Assembly: GCA_964542745.1 (NCBI GenBank)
Contig: CAZIVR010000009.1
Span: 1-59,047 of the forward strand
Direction: 5' to 3'
Length of the DNA: 59,047 nucleotides
Source of the DNA: DATKAB01 sp964542745
GTDB taxonomy: Bacteria > Eisenbacteria > RBG-16-71-46
Under the pieces are notes generated by a model that was given only the letters and a program-made list of their open reading frames with translations, was not told where the DNA came from and ran no database searches. The number at the start of each line of letters is the position of its first letter. Positions within the stretch are counted from its first letter, which is position 1. The position numbers and the translations under genes are program-made. Shown here in pieces: positions 42,852 to 51,365 of this stretch.

Positions 42852-44083
42852 CGCGCCACCTCCGCCCCGTCGCCGGGACGCCCGTCCCGCTGGAACAGGT
42901 CCCACAGCCGCTCGAAGTTCGCGTCGGCGTCGAACTCGCCGCGGATGCGGGCCCGGGCCGCCTCGCTCATGCGGTCGATCCGTTCGGGGTCGCGCAGCAG
43001 CGGCGCGATCGCCGCGGCGAGCGCGGCGGGATCGTCGGGCGGGGCGAGCACGCCGTTGCGCCCGTTCTCGATCGCCTCCTCGAGCCCGGCGGCCCGGGTG
43101 CCGGCGCACGGCAGCCCCATCGCCAGCGCCTCGACGATGACGTTGGGGATGCCGTCGCGGCGGCCGTTGGCGAGCACCCGGCTCGGCGCCAGCAGCAGCC
43201 ACGCGCGGCGGTAGAGCGGCAGAAGCTCCGCCTGGTGGATCCAGCCCCGGAAGGCGACCTGTCCCTCGACGCCTTCCTCGCGGGCCAGCCGCGCGAGCGC
43301 GGCGCGGTCCGGCCCGTCCCCGACGATCTCGAGCCGCGGGGCGAGCCCGCCGCGGCGGAGTTCGCCGAGCGCGCGCAGCGCGGTGTCGAAGCCCTTGGTC
43401 TCGGCGAGCCGGCCGACGCACAGCAGCAGCGGCTCCGCGCCGCGCGCGCGGCCCTCGCCGTCGAAGCGGGCGCGGTCCACGCCGTGGTAGATCCACTCCA
43501 CGCGGGCGCCGGGCCCCGCGAGATCCCGGAGCATGTCGCGGTTGGCGCGCACGCAGGTGGTCACGAAGTCGGCCGCCCGCGCCTTCTCGCGCAGGAACGC
43601 CTGCGTCCGGTAGAGATCGGACCCGGCGTGGCCCGCCATGCTGAAGCGTCTCCCGGTGAGCCGGGCCGCGAGGTAGGCCACGGTGGCCGGGAAGTGGGCC
43701 CACGCCCCGTGCACGCGCTCCAGCCCCTCGCGCTCCACCAGCGTCGCCACCCGCGCCGCCGCCGGCAGCCACGCCAGGTGACCGGCCAGCGCGTAGAGGC
43801 TGCGGCGCGAGGCCCACAGGACGCGCAGCGTCTCGGGGACCATCACGTGGGGACGGCGCAGGGTCCAGAGGGCGAGATCGGCCCACGCGCGCGGATCGAG
43901 CGGCGAGCCGACGAAGGTGGTCAGCGGCAGCAGCGGCTCGTGGTCGGGCTGGTAGTTCGACCGCAGCGGCCGCAGCGTGAAGACGCGCACCCGCGCGCCG
44001 CGCGCGTGCAGGCGCGCCACCTCGTTCTCGAGGAACGCCGCGAACGTCGGGAACGTGGTGGTGACGTAGGCGACCGGCTTCAC
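42848..44083 (-). CDS. Glycosyltransferase, GT4 family
   Basis: 411 residues, GT-B fold. N-terminal FPTFAAFLENEVARL, the central HAGSDLYRTQ acceptor region, GRLAETKGFDTAL, and the C-terminal RRDGIPNVIVEALAMGLP donor-site helix resemble amylovoran/colanic-type transferases (AmsK/WcaL-like). GTG at 44083 preceded by GGGAGGGG. Confidence 0.92.
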   Translation of the reverse strand: MKPVAYVTTTFPTFAAFLENEVARLHARGARVRVFTLRPLRSNYQPDHEPLLPLTTFVGSPLDPRAWADLALWTLRRPHVMVPETLRVLWASRRSLYALAGHLAWLPAAARVATLVEREGLERVHGAWAHFPATVAYLAARLTGRRFSMAGHAGSDLYRTQAFLREKARAADFVTTCVRANRDMLRDLAGPGARVEWIYHGVDRARFDGEGRARGAEPLLLCVGRLAETKGFDTALRALGELRRGGLAPRLEIVGDGPDRAALARLAREEGVEGQVAFRGWIHQAELLPLYRRAWLLLAPSRVLANGRRDGIPNVIVEALAMGLPCAGTRAAGLEEAIENGRNGVLAPPDDPAALAAAIAPLLRDPERIDRMSEAARARIRGEFDADANFERLWDLFQRDGRPGDGAEVAR

Positions 44084-45204
44084 GCGCGCGCCCCTCCCGC
44101 CGCGCGCGCGTAGAACGCCTCGTGGCCGCGCACCATCGCCTCGATGCTCATGCGCCCCACGGCCGCCGCCCGCGCCGCCGCGCCCCGCCGGGCGGCCTCC
44201 GCCGGGTCGCCGAGCACGCGCTCGAGCGCCCCGGCCAGGGCCTCCGGGTCGCCCGGAGGGACCAGCCATCCGGTCTCGCCGTCGGTCAGCACCTCGGGCG
44301 TGCCGCCCACCGCGGTCGCCACCGCCGGCCGCCCCGCGGCCATCGCCTCGAGCAGCGCGTTGGGAATGCCTTCCTCCCGCGAGGACAGGACGAACACGTC
44401 CATGGCCGGGAGCAGCCGCTCGACGTCGCCGCGCTCGCCGAGGAACGCCGTGCGCCCGGCGAGACCGAGCGCCGCGGCGCGCGCCTCGAGCGCGGCGCGC
44501 TCCGGACCGTCGCCCACCAGCGCCACGCGGAACGGGCGGCGCGGCGCGAGGCGGGCCAGCGCCTCGAGCAGCGTGCCGTAATCCTTGCGGGCCGCGAGGC
44601 AGCCCACGCTGCCGATCACGGGCTCCCCGTCGCGGGCCCCGAGCGAGGCGCGATCGGGAGCCGGGGCGTCGAAGCGCGAGACGTCCACGCCGTTCGGGAT
44701 CACGGTGATCCGCGCGCGCGGGACTCCCATGGCGACGACCGTATCCGCGACCGCCTCGCTGACCGCCGTCACGTGCCCCGCGCGCCGATGCACCCAGCGC
44801 TGCACCCGGCGCTGGCGCGGGGTCTCGAAGGCGTCCACGTTGCGCTTGGCCACCGCCACCCCCGGCACGCGGCACGCGAGCCCGGCCAGCACCGCGAAGA
44901 GGTTCGGGCCGAACAGGTAGCCGTGGATCACGTCGGGCCGGAAGCGGCGCACGCGCCCGATCAGCCGGAACAGCCCGCGCACGCCGGTCCAGTCGTAGAC
45001 GCGGCGCCCCACGGCCAGCTCGTGCACCGGCAGCCCGAGCGCGCGCACCTCGGGCCAGAACTGGCCCTCGGCCCGGAAGCAGGCGATCTCGACTTCGAAG
45101 CGCGCGCGGTCCATCCGCTTCCACAGCTCGAGCAGGTGGCGCTCGGCGCCGCCGGCGACGAAGTTGCCGACCACGAACATCACGCGCAGCCGCCGGGCGC
45201 TCAC
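44080..45204 (-). CDS. Glycosyltransferase, GT4 family
   Basis: 374 residues, GT-B fold with GNFVAGGAERHLL at the start, CLAARKDYGTLLEAL and EEGIPNALLEAMAAGRPAV in the donor domain. Third GT4 enzyme in a row and similar in organisation to its two neighbours; they may have arisen by old duplication. GTG at 45204, GTGA overlap with the deacetylase. Confidence 0.92.
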   Translation of the reverse strand: MSARRLRVMFVVGNFVAGGAERHLLELWKRMDRARFEVEIACFRAEGQFWPEVRALGLPVHELAVGRRVYDWTGVRGLFRLIGRVRRFRPDVIHGYLFGPNLFAVLAGLACRVPGVAVAKRNVDAFETPRQRRVQRWVHRRAGHVTAVSEAVADTVVAMGVPRARITVIPNGVDVSRFDAPAPDRASLGARDGEPVIGSVGCLAARKDYGTLLEALARLAPRRPFRVALVGDGPERAALEARAAALGLAGRTAFLGERGDVERLLPAMDVFVLSSREEGIPNALLEAMAAGRPAVATAVGGTPEVLTDGETGWLVPPGDPEALAGALERVLGDPAEAARRGAAARAAAVGRMSIEAMVRGHEAFYARAAGGARA

Positions 45205-46211
45205 GCGGCCTCCCCGCCGGTGCCGCGCAGGCCGTCGAAGGCCCCGCGCAATTCGGCGAGCGCCATGCTCCGGGAAAAGCGTCCGCGCGGGCCGAGGCAC
45301 GCGCCCTCCGAGAGGCCGCGGCGGGCCAGCGTCCACGGGTCCGCCCCCGGCGTCACGTCCCCGGCGCGCGTGGTCACGGCGTGCGACACCCTGGCCGCCC
45401 GCACCGCCGCGACGCTCGCCGGATCGTAGTCCCCGCCCGGGAACGCGAAGCCCGACGGCAGCGTCCCGAGGCGGTCCGCGACGAGCGCCACCGAGCCGTG
45501 GATCTCGAGGCGCTGCTCGGCGGGGGTGAGCAGCGAGAGGTGCGGGTGGGTGAGCGTGTGGGCCCCGACCTCCATGCCGGACTCGCGCAGGCGGGCGGCC
45601 TGCGACCAGCTCGCCAGCTCGCACGGCGCAGGCGCGCTCACGCCGGCCGCGGCGCGCAGCCGTTCGAGGGCGGCGTCGCGGTCGGCGGGACGCGCGCGCA
45701 GCGCGGGCAGCAGCGCCTTGAGGGCGGCGCGCCGGCCGGCGGGCGAGCCGGCCTCGAGCGCGACCCGCGTGCCGCCCGGGCCCTCCACCTCGAACGCGGG
45801 CCGCGTCGCGTGCTCGAGCGCGTGCGCCAGCACGTCCCACCACGGCGCCCGCCGCCGCTCCATCAGGCCGGCGGTCAGGTAGAACGTGGCGCGGGCCCCG
45901 GCCTTCCGGAGCAGGGGCAGCGCGCGCTCGACGTTGTCGGCGTAGCCGTCGTCGAAGGTCAGCGCCACCCAGTGCCCGCGCCCGCCCTCGCCGAGCCGGG
46001 CCAGCCCCTCGCTCACCGTGAGCGGCGAGAGCCCCGCCGCGCGCAGCGTGCCGAGCTGGGCCTCGAGCACGCGCTCCGAGACGCCGAGGCGGTACAGCGG
46101 ACGCTCGCCTTCCGCGTACACGCGGTGGTGGCGCACGATGGTGAGCCTCGGCCCGCGCACCGGTCCGCGCGGGGCCAGGCTCAGCAGCCAGCGCGCGACG
46201 CGGCCGCTCAC
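45201..46211 (-). CDS. Polysaccharide deacetylase (NodB/CE4)
   Basis: 336 residues. The NodB domain has motif 1 LTFDDGYADN (catalytic base and metal Asp) and motif 2 GAHTLTHPHLS (metal histidines), then FAFPGGDYD. No signal peptide is seen, so it may act on lipid-linked or cytoplasmic intermediates or be anchored via its partners; exosortase-locus deacetylases have the same look. It removes N-acetyl groups from hexosamines. GTG at 46211 in a GTGA overlap. Confidence 0.92.
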   Translation of the reverse strand: MSGRVARWLLSLAPRGPVRGPRLTIVRHHRVYAEGERPLYRLGVSERVLEAQLGTLRAAGLSPLTVSEGLARLGEGGRGHWVALTFDDGYADNVERALPLLRKAGARATFYLTAGLMERRRAPWWDVLAHALEHATRPAFEVEGPGGTRVALEAGSPAGRRAALKALLPALRARPADRDAALERLRAAAGVSAPAPCELASWSQAARLRESGMEVGAHTLTHPHLSLLTPAEQRLEIHGSVALVADRLGTLPSGFAFPGGDYDPASVAAVRAARVSHAVTTRAGDVTPGADPWTLARRGLSEGACLGPRGRFSRSMALAELRGAFDGLRGTGGEAA

Positions 46212-47647
46212 GACGCGGGACTCCGGGTCTCGTGCTCGAGGTCGGTGACCAGCGCCGCGAGCACCCAGAAGCTGCCGCCGATCGTGACCTGCGCGAAGCG
46301 GTCCCCGAACATGCACGAGATCGCCATGGCCACCGTGGCCGCGCCGAAGCCGAGCGCCATCTGCCGGTCGAAGGCGCGCCGCGCGGACCGCGCCGCGGAC
46401 CGGCTCAGCCTCCAGCACGACCACAGCATCCACACGAAGCTGCCGAGCCCCACCAGCCCCATCTCCCCGAGGAAGCGCAGGTAGGTGTTGTGGGCGGTGT
46501 CCTTGATGTCGGTGGAGAGCGTGGAGCCGAGACCCGAGAGCACGTAGCTGAGTCCGCCGAACCCGACGCCCTCGATCGGGTGGTTGGCGACCAGGTTGCC
46601 GATCGTCCGCCAGGTCTCGACCCGGTCGGCGGAGGAACCCTCCAGCTCGACCTCGTCGCTCGAGGCGTCCGTCACCTGGGTGCCGACGATGCGGTCCTTG
46701 AGGAAGTCCGGGGCCCACGCCGGGCTCGCGAGCAGCGCCGCGAGCAGCACCAGGGTGAGCGCGCGCGAGGACTTCCAGGCCACGAAGCCCAGCGCCACGG
46801 CGAGGGCGAGAATCCCGCCGCGCGAAACCGAGAGCACCGCGCCGGCGCACCCGGCGATCGTGGCCGCCACGAGCAGCACGCGGGCCCACGCGTTCTTCAC
46901 GCCGAAGAGCAGCGCCGCGCACAGCGGCGTGAACATCGCGAAGTAGGCGGCGAGGTCGTTGGGCTGCCCGATCGAGCCGGAGGCCCGGCCCCGGAAGTCC
47001 CGCCCCATCTGCAGCGTCGTGACCGCCTCGGCCAGCAGCCCGAGCACCACCGCCCAGGCGATCCAGCGTCGCTGGGTCTCGCCGCGGGTCATGGAGAGCG
47101 TGATGAAGAACGCGCTGAAGCTCATCGCGGTGCGGAACAGCGTGAGCCCGGCGGCGGCGGCGTCGTAGCCGTACTCGGTCGGGAAGGCGGACCCGCGGAA
47201 GATCCACACCGCGCACAGCAGCAGCATCACCAGCAGCTGGGTCCCGATCGCCCCGCTCCGCACGATGGGCTGGCGCTGCAGGATGCGCCCGACGGCGAAG
47301 CTGAAGAACACCGAGCCCACCAGCACGTTGAGCGTGTTGAGCCCCGGCACCGGCAGCTTCGGGAGCCACAGGATGAACGGGGCGAGGATCGGGAAGAGGA
47401 ACAGCCCGACGCGCGGCCGCAGCAGGATGCCCGCGAGCAGCGCCGCCCCCAGGGTGATCTTGACGAGCCGGTGGGGATCCTGGTCGAAGCCGTAGTCGAG
47501 GACCGCGAAGAAGCCGACCCCGAGCACGGCCGCGGCGACGCCCAGCACCATGACCAGCCCGCCGGAGAGCGCCCGCGCCTGCCGACGGGCGCCGGCGCGC
47601 GCCCGCTCGACCGCCGGGGGCGCGGTCCGCGCGGGTTCGCGGCTCAT
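46208..47647 (-). CDS. O-antigen ligase/polymerase family membrane protein (WaaL/Wzy-like)
   Basis: 479 residues with 10-12 membrane helices and a long periplasmic loop carrying HPIEGVGFGGL and AHNTYLRFLGEMGLVG, the Wzy_C signature. As no other polymerase gene is in the locus, it most likely polymerises the flipped repeat units; a ligase role is the alternative. ATG at 47647 after GGGGAGGCC. Confidence 0.88.
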   Translation of the reverse strand: MSREPARTAPPAVERARAGARRQARALSGGLVMVLGVAAAVLGVGFFAVLDYGFDQDPHRLVKITLGAALLAGILLRPRVGLFLFPILAPFILWLPKLPVPGLNTLNVLVGSVFFSFAVGRILQRQPIVRSGAIGTQLLVMLLLCAVWIFRGSAFPTEYGYDAAAAGLTLFRTAMSFSAFFITLSMTRGETQRRWIAWAVVLGLLAEAVTTLQMGRDFRGRASGSIGQPNDLAAYFAMFTPLCAALLFGVKNAWARVLLVAATIAGCAGAVLSVSRGGILALAVALGFVAWKSSRALTLVLLAALLASPAWAPDFLKDRIVGTQVTDASSDEVELEGSSADRVETWRTIGNLVANHPIEGVGFGGLSYVLSGLGSTLSTDIKDTAHNTYLRFLGEMGLVGLGSFVWMLWSCWRLSRSAARSARRAFDRQMALGFGAATVAMAISCMFGDRFAQVTIGGSFWVLAALVTDLEHETRSPAS

Positions 47648-48660
47648 GCGGCCTCCCCGGCGCGGGCGGGCCGGCGGCGCAGCGTGACGCGGCGCTGGCG
47701 CCCGAGCGGCGCCGTGACCGGCCGCGTGGCCCAGCGCTGGGTGCGCAGCCGCGCGATCCACGCCGGCGGCAGCAGGCTCGCGATCGCGAGGGGCGCGACC
47801 GCGAGGGCCCGCTCGGGGAAGAGCCACGCGCCGGGAAGCTGGCGGCGCGCGTCCGCGGGCCGGCCGTCGCGCAGCGCGGCCACCGCGAGCTTGTACCGAG
47901 AGAGCGCGGCGCGGACGCGCGCGCGGCGCCGGAGGCCGGCGGGCAGCGAGGCGTCCCCGGCCAGCCCCTCGAAGAGGCCGGCGTTCCCGGACAGCCGCGC
48001 CTCGACCTGCCGGGTCAGCCCGCCCGGGCGATGCTGGTAGCGCACCAGCGCCTCGCGCGAGGCGGCGGCCGGCGCGCGGCGCGCGAGCTCGATCCACAGC
48101 TTCAGGTCCTCGGCGTGGCTCATGCGCTCGTCGAAACCGCCGATCGCCTCCAGCAGGTCGCGGCGCGCCACCACCGACGAGGTGAGCACGAAGTTGGCCT
48201 CGAACAGCTCGGCGAGCGGCCGGCCGACGTAGGACTCCTCGAGGTCGGCCCACAGCGCGAGCCACGAGGGCTCGAGGCGTCCCTCGAGCGTGCGGAACGA
48301 GCCGTCGCTGAAGAACCAGCCGGCCTCCGGCGCGGCCGAGAGCCGGTCCGCCGCGGTCGCGAGCTTGGCCGGGAACCACAGGTCGTCGGCGTCGAGGAAC
48401 GCGACCCACGGCGCCCGGCTGGCGCGCCACGCGGCGTTGCGCGCCGCGGCCGCGCCGCCGAACGGGCCGCGCAGCACGCGCACGCGCGCGCCGAAGCGGC
48501 GCTCGACGGCGGCGCCCGTGCCGTCGGTCGAGCCGTCGTCGGCCAGCACGATCTCCGCGGGCGGGCGCGACTGCTCGAGGGCCCCCTGCACGGCGTCCAG
48601 CACGTCGGGCAGCCCGTCCTTCGCCGGGATCGCGACCGCGAATTCGAACGCCGCGCTCAC
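47644..48660 (-). CDS. Glycosyltransferase, GT2 family
   Basis: 338 residues, GT-A fold. AIPAKDGLPDV, LADDGSTDGT, AFLDADDLW (the DxD metal site) and a later FDERMSHAEDLKLWIELA (acceptor/catalytic ED motif) are all present. C-terminal 100 residues are helical and basic, probably membrane-associated. GTG at 48660, GTGA overlap. Confidence 0.92.
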   Translation of the reverse strand: MSAAFEFAVAIPAKDGLPDVLDAVQGALEQSRPPAEIVLADDGSTDGTGAAVERRFGARVRVLRGPFGGAAAARNAAWRASRAPWVAFLDADDLWFPAKLATAADRLSAAPEAGWFFSDGSFRTLEGRLEPSWLALWADLEESYVGRPLAELFEANFVLTSSVVARRDLLEAIGGFDERMSHAEDLKLWIELARRAPAAASREALVRYQHRPGGLTRQVEARLSGNAGLFEGLAGDASLPAGLRRRARVRAALSRYKLAVAALRDGRPADARRQLPGAWLFPERALAVAPLAIASLLPPAWIARLRTQRWATRPVTAPLGRQRRVTLRRRPARAGEAA

Positions 48661-49679
48661 GGCGCCGCCCCCCCGCCGGCGGGGCCGGCCGGCCGCGGAG
48701 GCGGCTCCTGCAGCGCCAGGCGCGGGGGCACCGGCCGGGCGCGGGTCACCACGCGCCGCAGCAGGCCCGAGCCGAGCAGCGGCCGGAGCAGCGCCCCGGG
48801 CACGAGGCTCCCGCCCCACGCCAGGGCCCGCCGCCGCCACGGCCCGTGGCGGCGGGCGCGCACCATCCAGTCGCGGGCCTCGGACGCGCGGCCCGCCCGC
48901 AGCGCGTGGATCGCGAGGTCGAACGCGATGCCCGAGGCGCGCGAGGCGCCGCGGGCCTGCAGCGCCGGAGCGGTGCGGTAGCGGCCCTCGGCCACCTTCC
49001 GCAGCAGCGCGTAGTCGTCGCGGTGGCGGTCGTCGAAACGCCGCGAGAGCTGGCCCGGGCTCGACCAGTAGTGGACGAGGGGTTCGGCCAGCATCCCTCC
49101 CGGGTGCGCCGCCGCGAGCTTCATCCACAGGTCGTAGTCCTGCGAATAGGGAATGCCGAGGTCGTAGCCGCCGCACGCCTCGTAGGCGCGGCGTTCGATC
49201 AGCATGCTGCTCACCAGCGGGAAGCAGCGCTCGACGAGGTAGGGCAGCAGGTCCCCGGCGAGGTCCCGCACCGGGTGGAAGTACTCGGAAAACCACGACG
49301 GGCGGATCACGCCCTCCTCCCCCACGTACGCGCCGTCGGTTCCGCACCAGCGCACGTCGGGGTGCTCCGACAGGAAGGCCACCTGCCGCTCCAGCTTGCG
49401 CGGCTCCCACCAGTCGTCGGCGTCGAGCGGGGCGAGCCAGTCGCCCGCGGCCGCCTCGAACGACGCCCGCCGGCTCGGGGTGAGCCCGCGGTGCGGCAGG
49501 AGCAGGAGGCGCACCCGGTCCCCGTAGCGGCGCCGCACCCTCGCCACCGTGTCGTCGGTCGAGCCGTCGTCGGCCACCACGATCTCGTCGGCGGGCCGCG
49601 TCTGCGCGAGGACGCTGTCGAGGGAGCGCTCCACGCACCACGCCGCGTTGTAGACGGTGAGCAGCACGCTGATCCGCAT
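48657..49679 (-). CDS. Glycosyltransferase, GT2 family
   Basis: 340 residues, GT-A fold with LLTVYNAAWCVERSL, VADDGSTDDTVA, APLDADDWWEP and GIPYSQDYDLWMKLA. Similar in length and order of motifs to the preceding GT2 gene, including a basic helical C-terminus, so probably a paralogue adding another sugar. ATG at 49679 overlaps the flippase stop by one base; a GTG one codon upstream (49682) gives a GTGA overlap instead. Confidence 0.92.
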   Translation of the reverse strand: MRISVLLTVYNAAWCVERSLDSVLAQTRPADEIVVADDGSTDDTVARVRRRYGDRVRLLLLPHRGLTPSRRASFEAAAGDWLAPLDADDWWEPRKLERQVAFLSEHPDVRWCGTDGAYVGEEGVIRPSWFSEYFHPVRDLAGDLLPYLVERCFPLVSSMLIERRAYEACGGYDLGIPYSQDYDLWMKLAAAHPGGMLAEPLVHYWSSPGQLSRRFDDRHRDDYALLRKVAEGRYRTAPALQARGASRASGIAFDLAIHALRAGRASEARDWMVRARRHGPWRRRALAWGGSLVPGALLRPLLGSGLLRRVVTRARPVPPRLALQEPPPRPAGPAGGGAAP

Positions 49680-51259
49680 CACGCCCCTCCCGCCGCCGGC
49701 GCGCGCCGCACCAGCCCGACCACCATGCGGCCCCAGCGCGCGCGCTCGTCGTCGTCCACCACGGTGCGCCACGCGACCAGCGCGAACACCGCCCAGCACC
49801 CGGCGCAGGCGAGCCCGAGCGGCACCCAGCCGACCGGCCGCCAGCCGGCGTTCACCAGCAGGGCCGGGCCGAGGAACGCGAGGCTCGCGAGCCCGGCCTT
49901 GCCCATGCCCTGCCAGAGGTAGGTCGCGAGCGGCATGCCCAGCACGCGGCACGCGAACACCGCCATCGCGACGCCTCCGAGCAGGGCGAGCGGCAGGGCC
50001 GTGGCCAGCGCCACCCCGGCGAGCCCGAGCGGCCGGGCCCACAGGATCGAGAGCCCGAGGTTGGCGAGCGCGTTGGCGAGCGAGATCACCACCACGCCCT
50101 TGTGGCGGCTCACGCCGAACAGGAGCGCCGAAGCGGTGGATTGCGGGAGCGACACCAGCGTGGGTGCGGCCAGCAGGGTGAGCACCTGCGCCGCGGAGGC
50201 CTGCGGCCCGCCCACCGCCAGCACCCGGCTCCACGGCTGGGCGGTCGCGTAGGCGGGACCCACCCACGTGACGAGGAAGTTATCGCCGAACACGATGAGG
50301 CCGAACAGCACCGGCCAGCTCAGCAGCACCGAGTACTTGGCGCCCGCGATCAGCATCGCGTGCAGCTTGCCGGTCTCCCCCCGCGTCTCGAGCTCGCTCG
50401 CGGTCGGGGACAGCACGAAGGTGGCGGAGTAGACCAGCGAGCGCACGGTCTCCACCAGTCCCGCCCCGAGCGCGAAGGGGGTGACGGCCGAGGCGGTGAT
50501 CAGCGCGGTGATCACGAGCGCGTCGGTCTGGAACGCGAGGCTCGACGCCAGCGCCCCGACGAAGGCGATGCCGCCGTAGCTCCCGATCGCGCGCAGCGAG
50601 TCGGCGCGCACCCAGCGCGGACCGAACCGGAATTCGGGCAGGAGCCTCAGCACCAGCGCCAGCGTGAGGACGTGCCCGAGCACGCTCAGCGCGAGCGAGG
50701 CCCAGGCCAGCTCGAGGAGCCCGCCGCCCGTGCGCAGCAGCACGACGAACACCACCGCGCGCACCACGCCCACCGCGATGCCCACCGCGTTCCCGAGGTC
50801 GTAGCGCTGCAGGCCCGAAAGCGCGGCCCCGAACACGCCGAACGGGAACCCGATCGCCACCGACGCGCCCGCGATCCAGACCACGTCGCGCACCAGGTGC
50901 CGGTGCCCTTGCTCGACCGCGAACCAGTGCTCGAAGTTGCCGGCCACCACCGCCGTCACGCCCAGCGTCAGCAGCCCGGCCAGCGTGAAGAGCGCGAGCG
51001 CCCCGTTGAGGGTGCGGCGCAGGCCCTCGTGGTCCCCGAGCGCGTGGTCGCGCGAGACGTAGCGGACCAGCGAGGGGCGGATGCCCTGGTCGATGAGGCC
51101 GAAGTAGCCGGTGAGCGAGAACACCGTCACCCAGAGCCCGTAGTCGCCGTCCCCGAGGGCGTGCACCATGACCGGCGTGACGACCATGCCGAGCAGGCCG
51201 CCCGCGAAGAAGCGCAGGTAGTTGGTGACGACGTTTCGAAGGACTCGGACGCTTCGCAA
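49679..51259 (-). CDS. Oligosaccharide flippase (Wzx/MATE-type)
   Basis: 526 residues with 12-14 membrane helices in two bundles; N-terminus RNVVTNYLRFFAGGLLGMVV and the FSLTGYFGLIDQG segment fit the polysaccharide biosynthesis (Wzx) family. It would move the undecaprenyl-linked repeat unit to the periplasm. The start is a TTG at 51259, chosen because GGGAGGAG stands just before it and the family N-terminus follows. A 106-base gap with GC hairpins separates it from the kinase gene, the largest gap in the locus. Confidence 0.9.
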   Translation of the reverse strand: MRSVRVLRNVVTNYLRFFAGGLLGMVVTPVMVHALGDGDYGLWVTVFSLTGYFGLIDQGIRPSLVRYVSRDHALGDHEGLRRTLNGALALFTLAGLLTLGVTAVVAGNFEHWFAVEQGHRHLVRDVVWIAGASVAIGFPFGVFGAALSGLQRYDLGNAVGIAVGVVRAVVFVVLLRTGGGLLELAWASLALSVLGHVLTLALVLRLLPEFRFGPRWVRADSLRAIGSYGGIAFVGALASSLAFQTDALVITALITASAVTPFALGAGLVETVRSLVYSATFVLSPTASELETRGETGKLHAMLIAGAKYSVLLSWPVLFGLIVFGDNFLVTWVGPAYATAQPWSRVLAVGGPQASAAQVLTLLAAPTLVSLPQSTASALLFGVSRHKGVVVISLANALANLGLSILWARPLGLAGVALATALPLALLGGVAMAVFACRVLGMPLATYLWQGMGKAGLASLAFLGPALLVNAGWRPVGWVPLGLACAGCWAVFALVAWRTVVDDDERARWGRMVVGLVRRAPAAGGA

Positions 51260-51365
51260 CCGCGACTCCTCCCGAGGTGCGGACCCGCCCGGACCCGCCG
51301 GGCTCCGCGGAGCCTGGGCTCCGTCCGGGAACGCCCCGCGCTCGCGCGGCGCTCCCCGACGAAGC

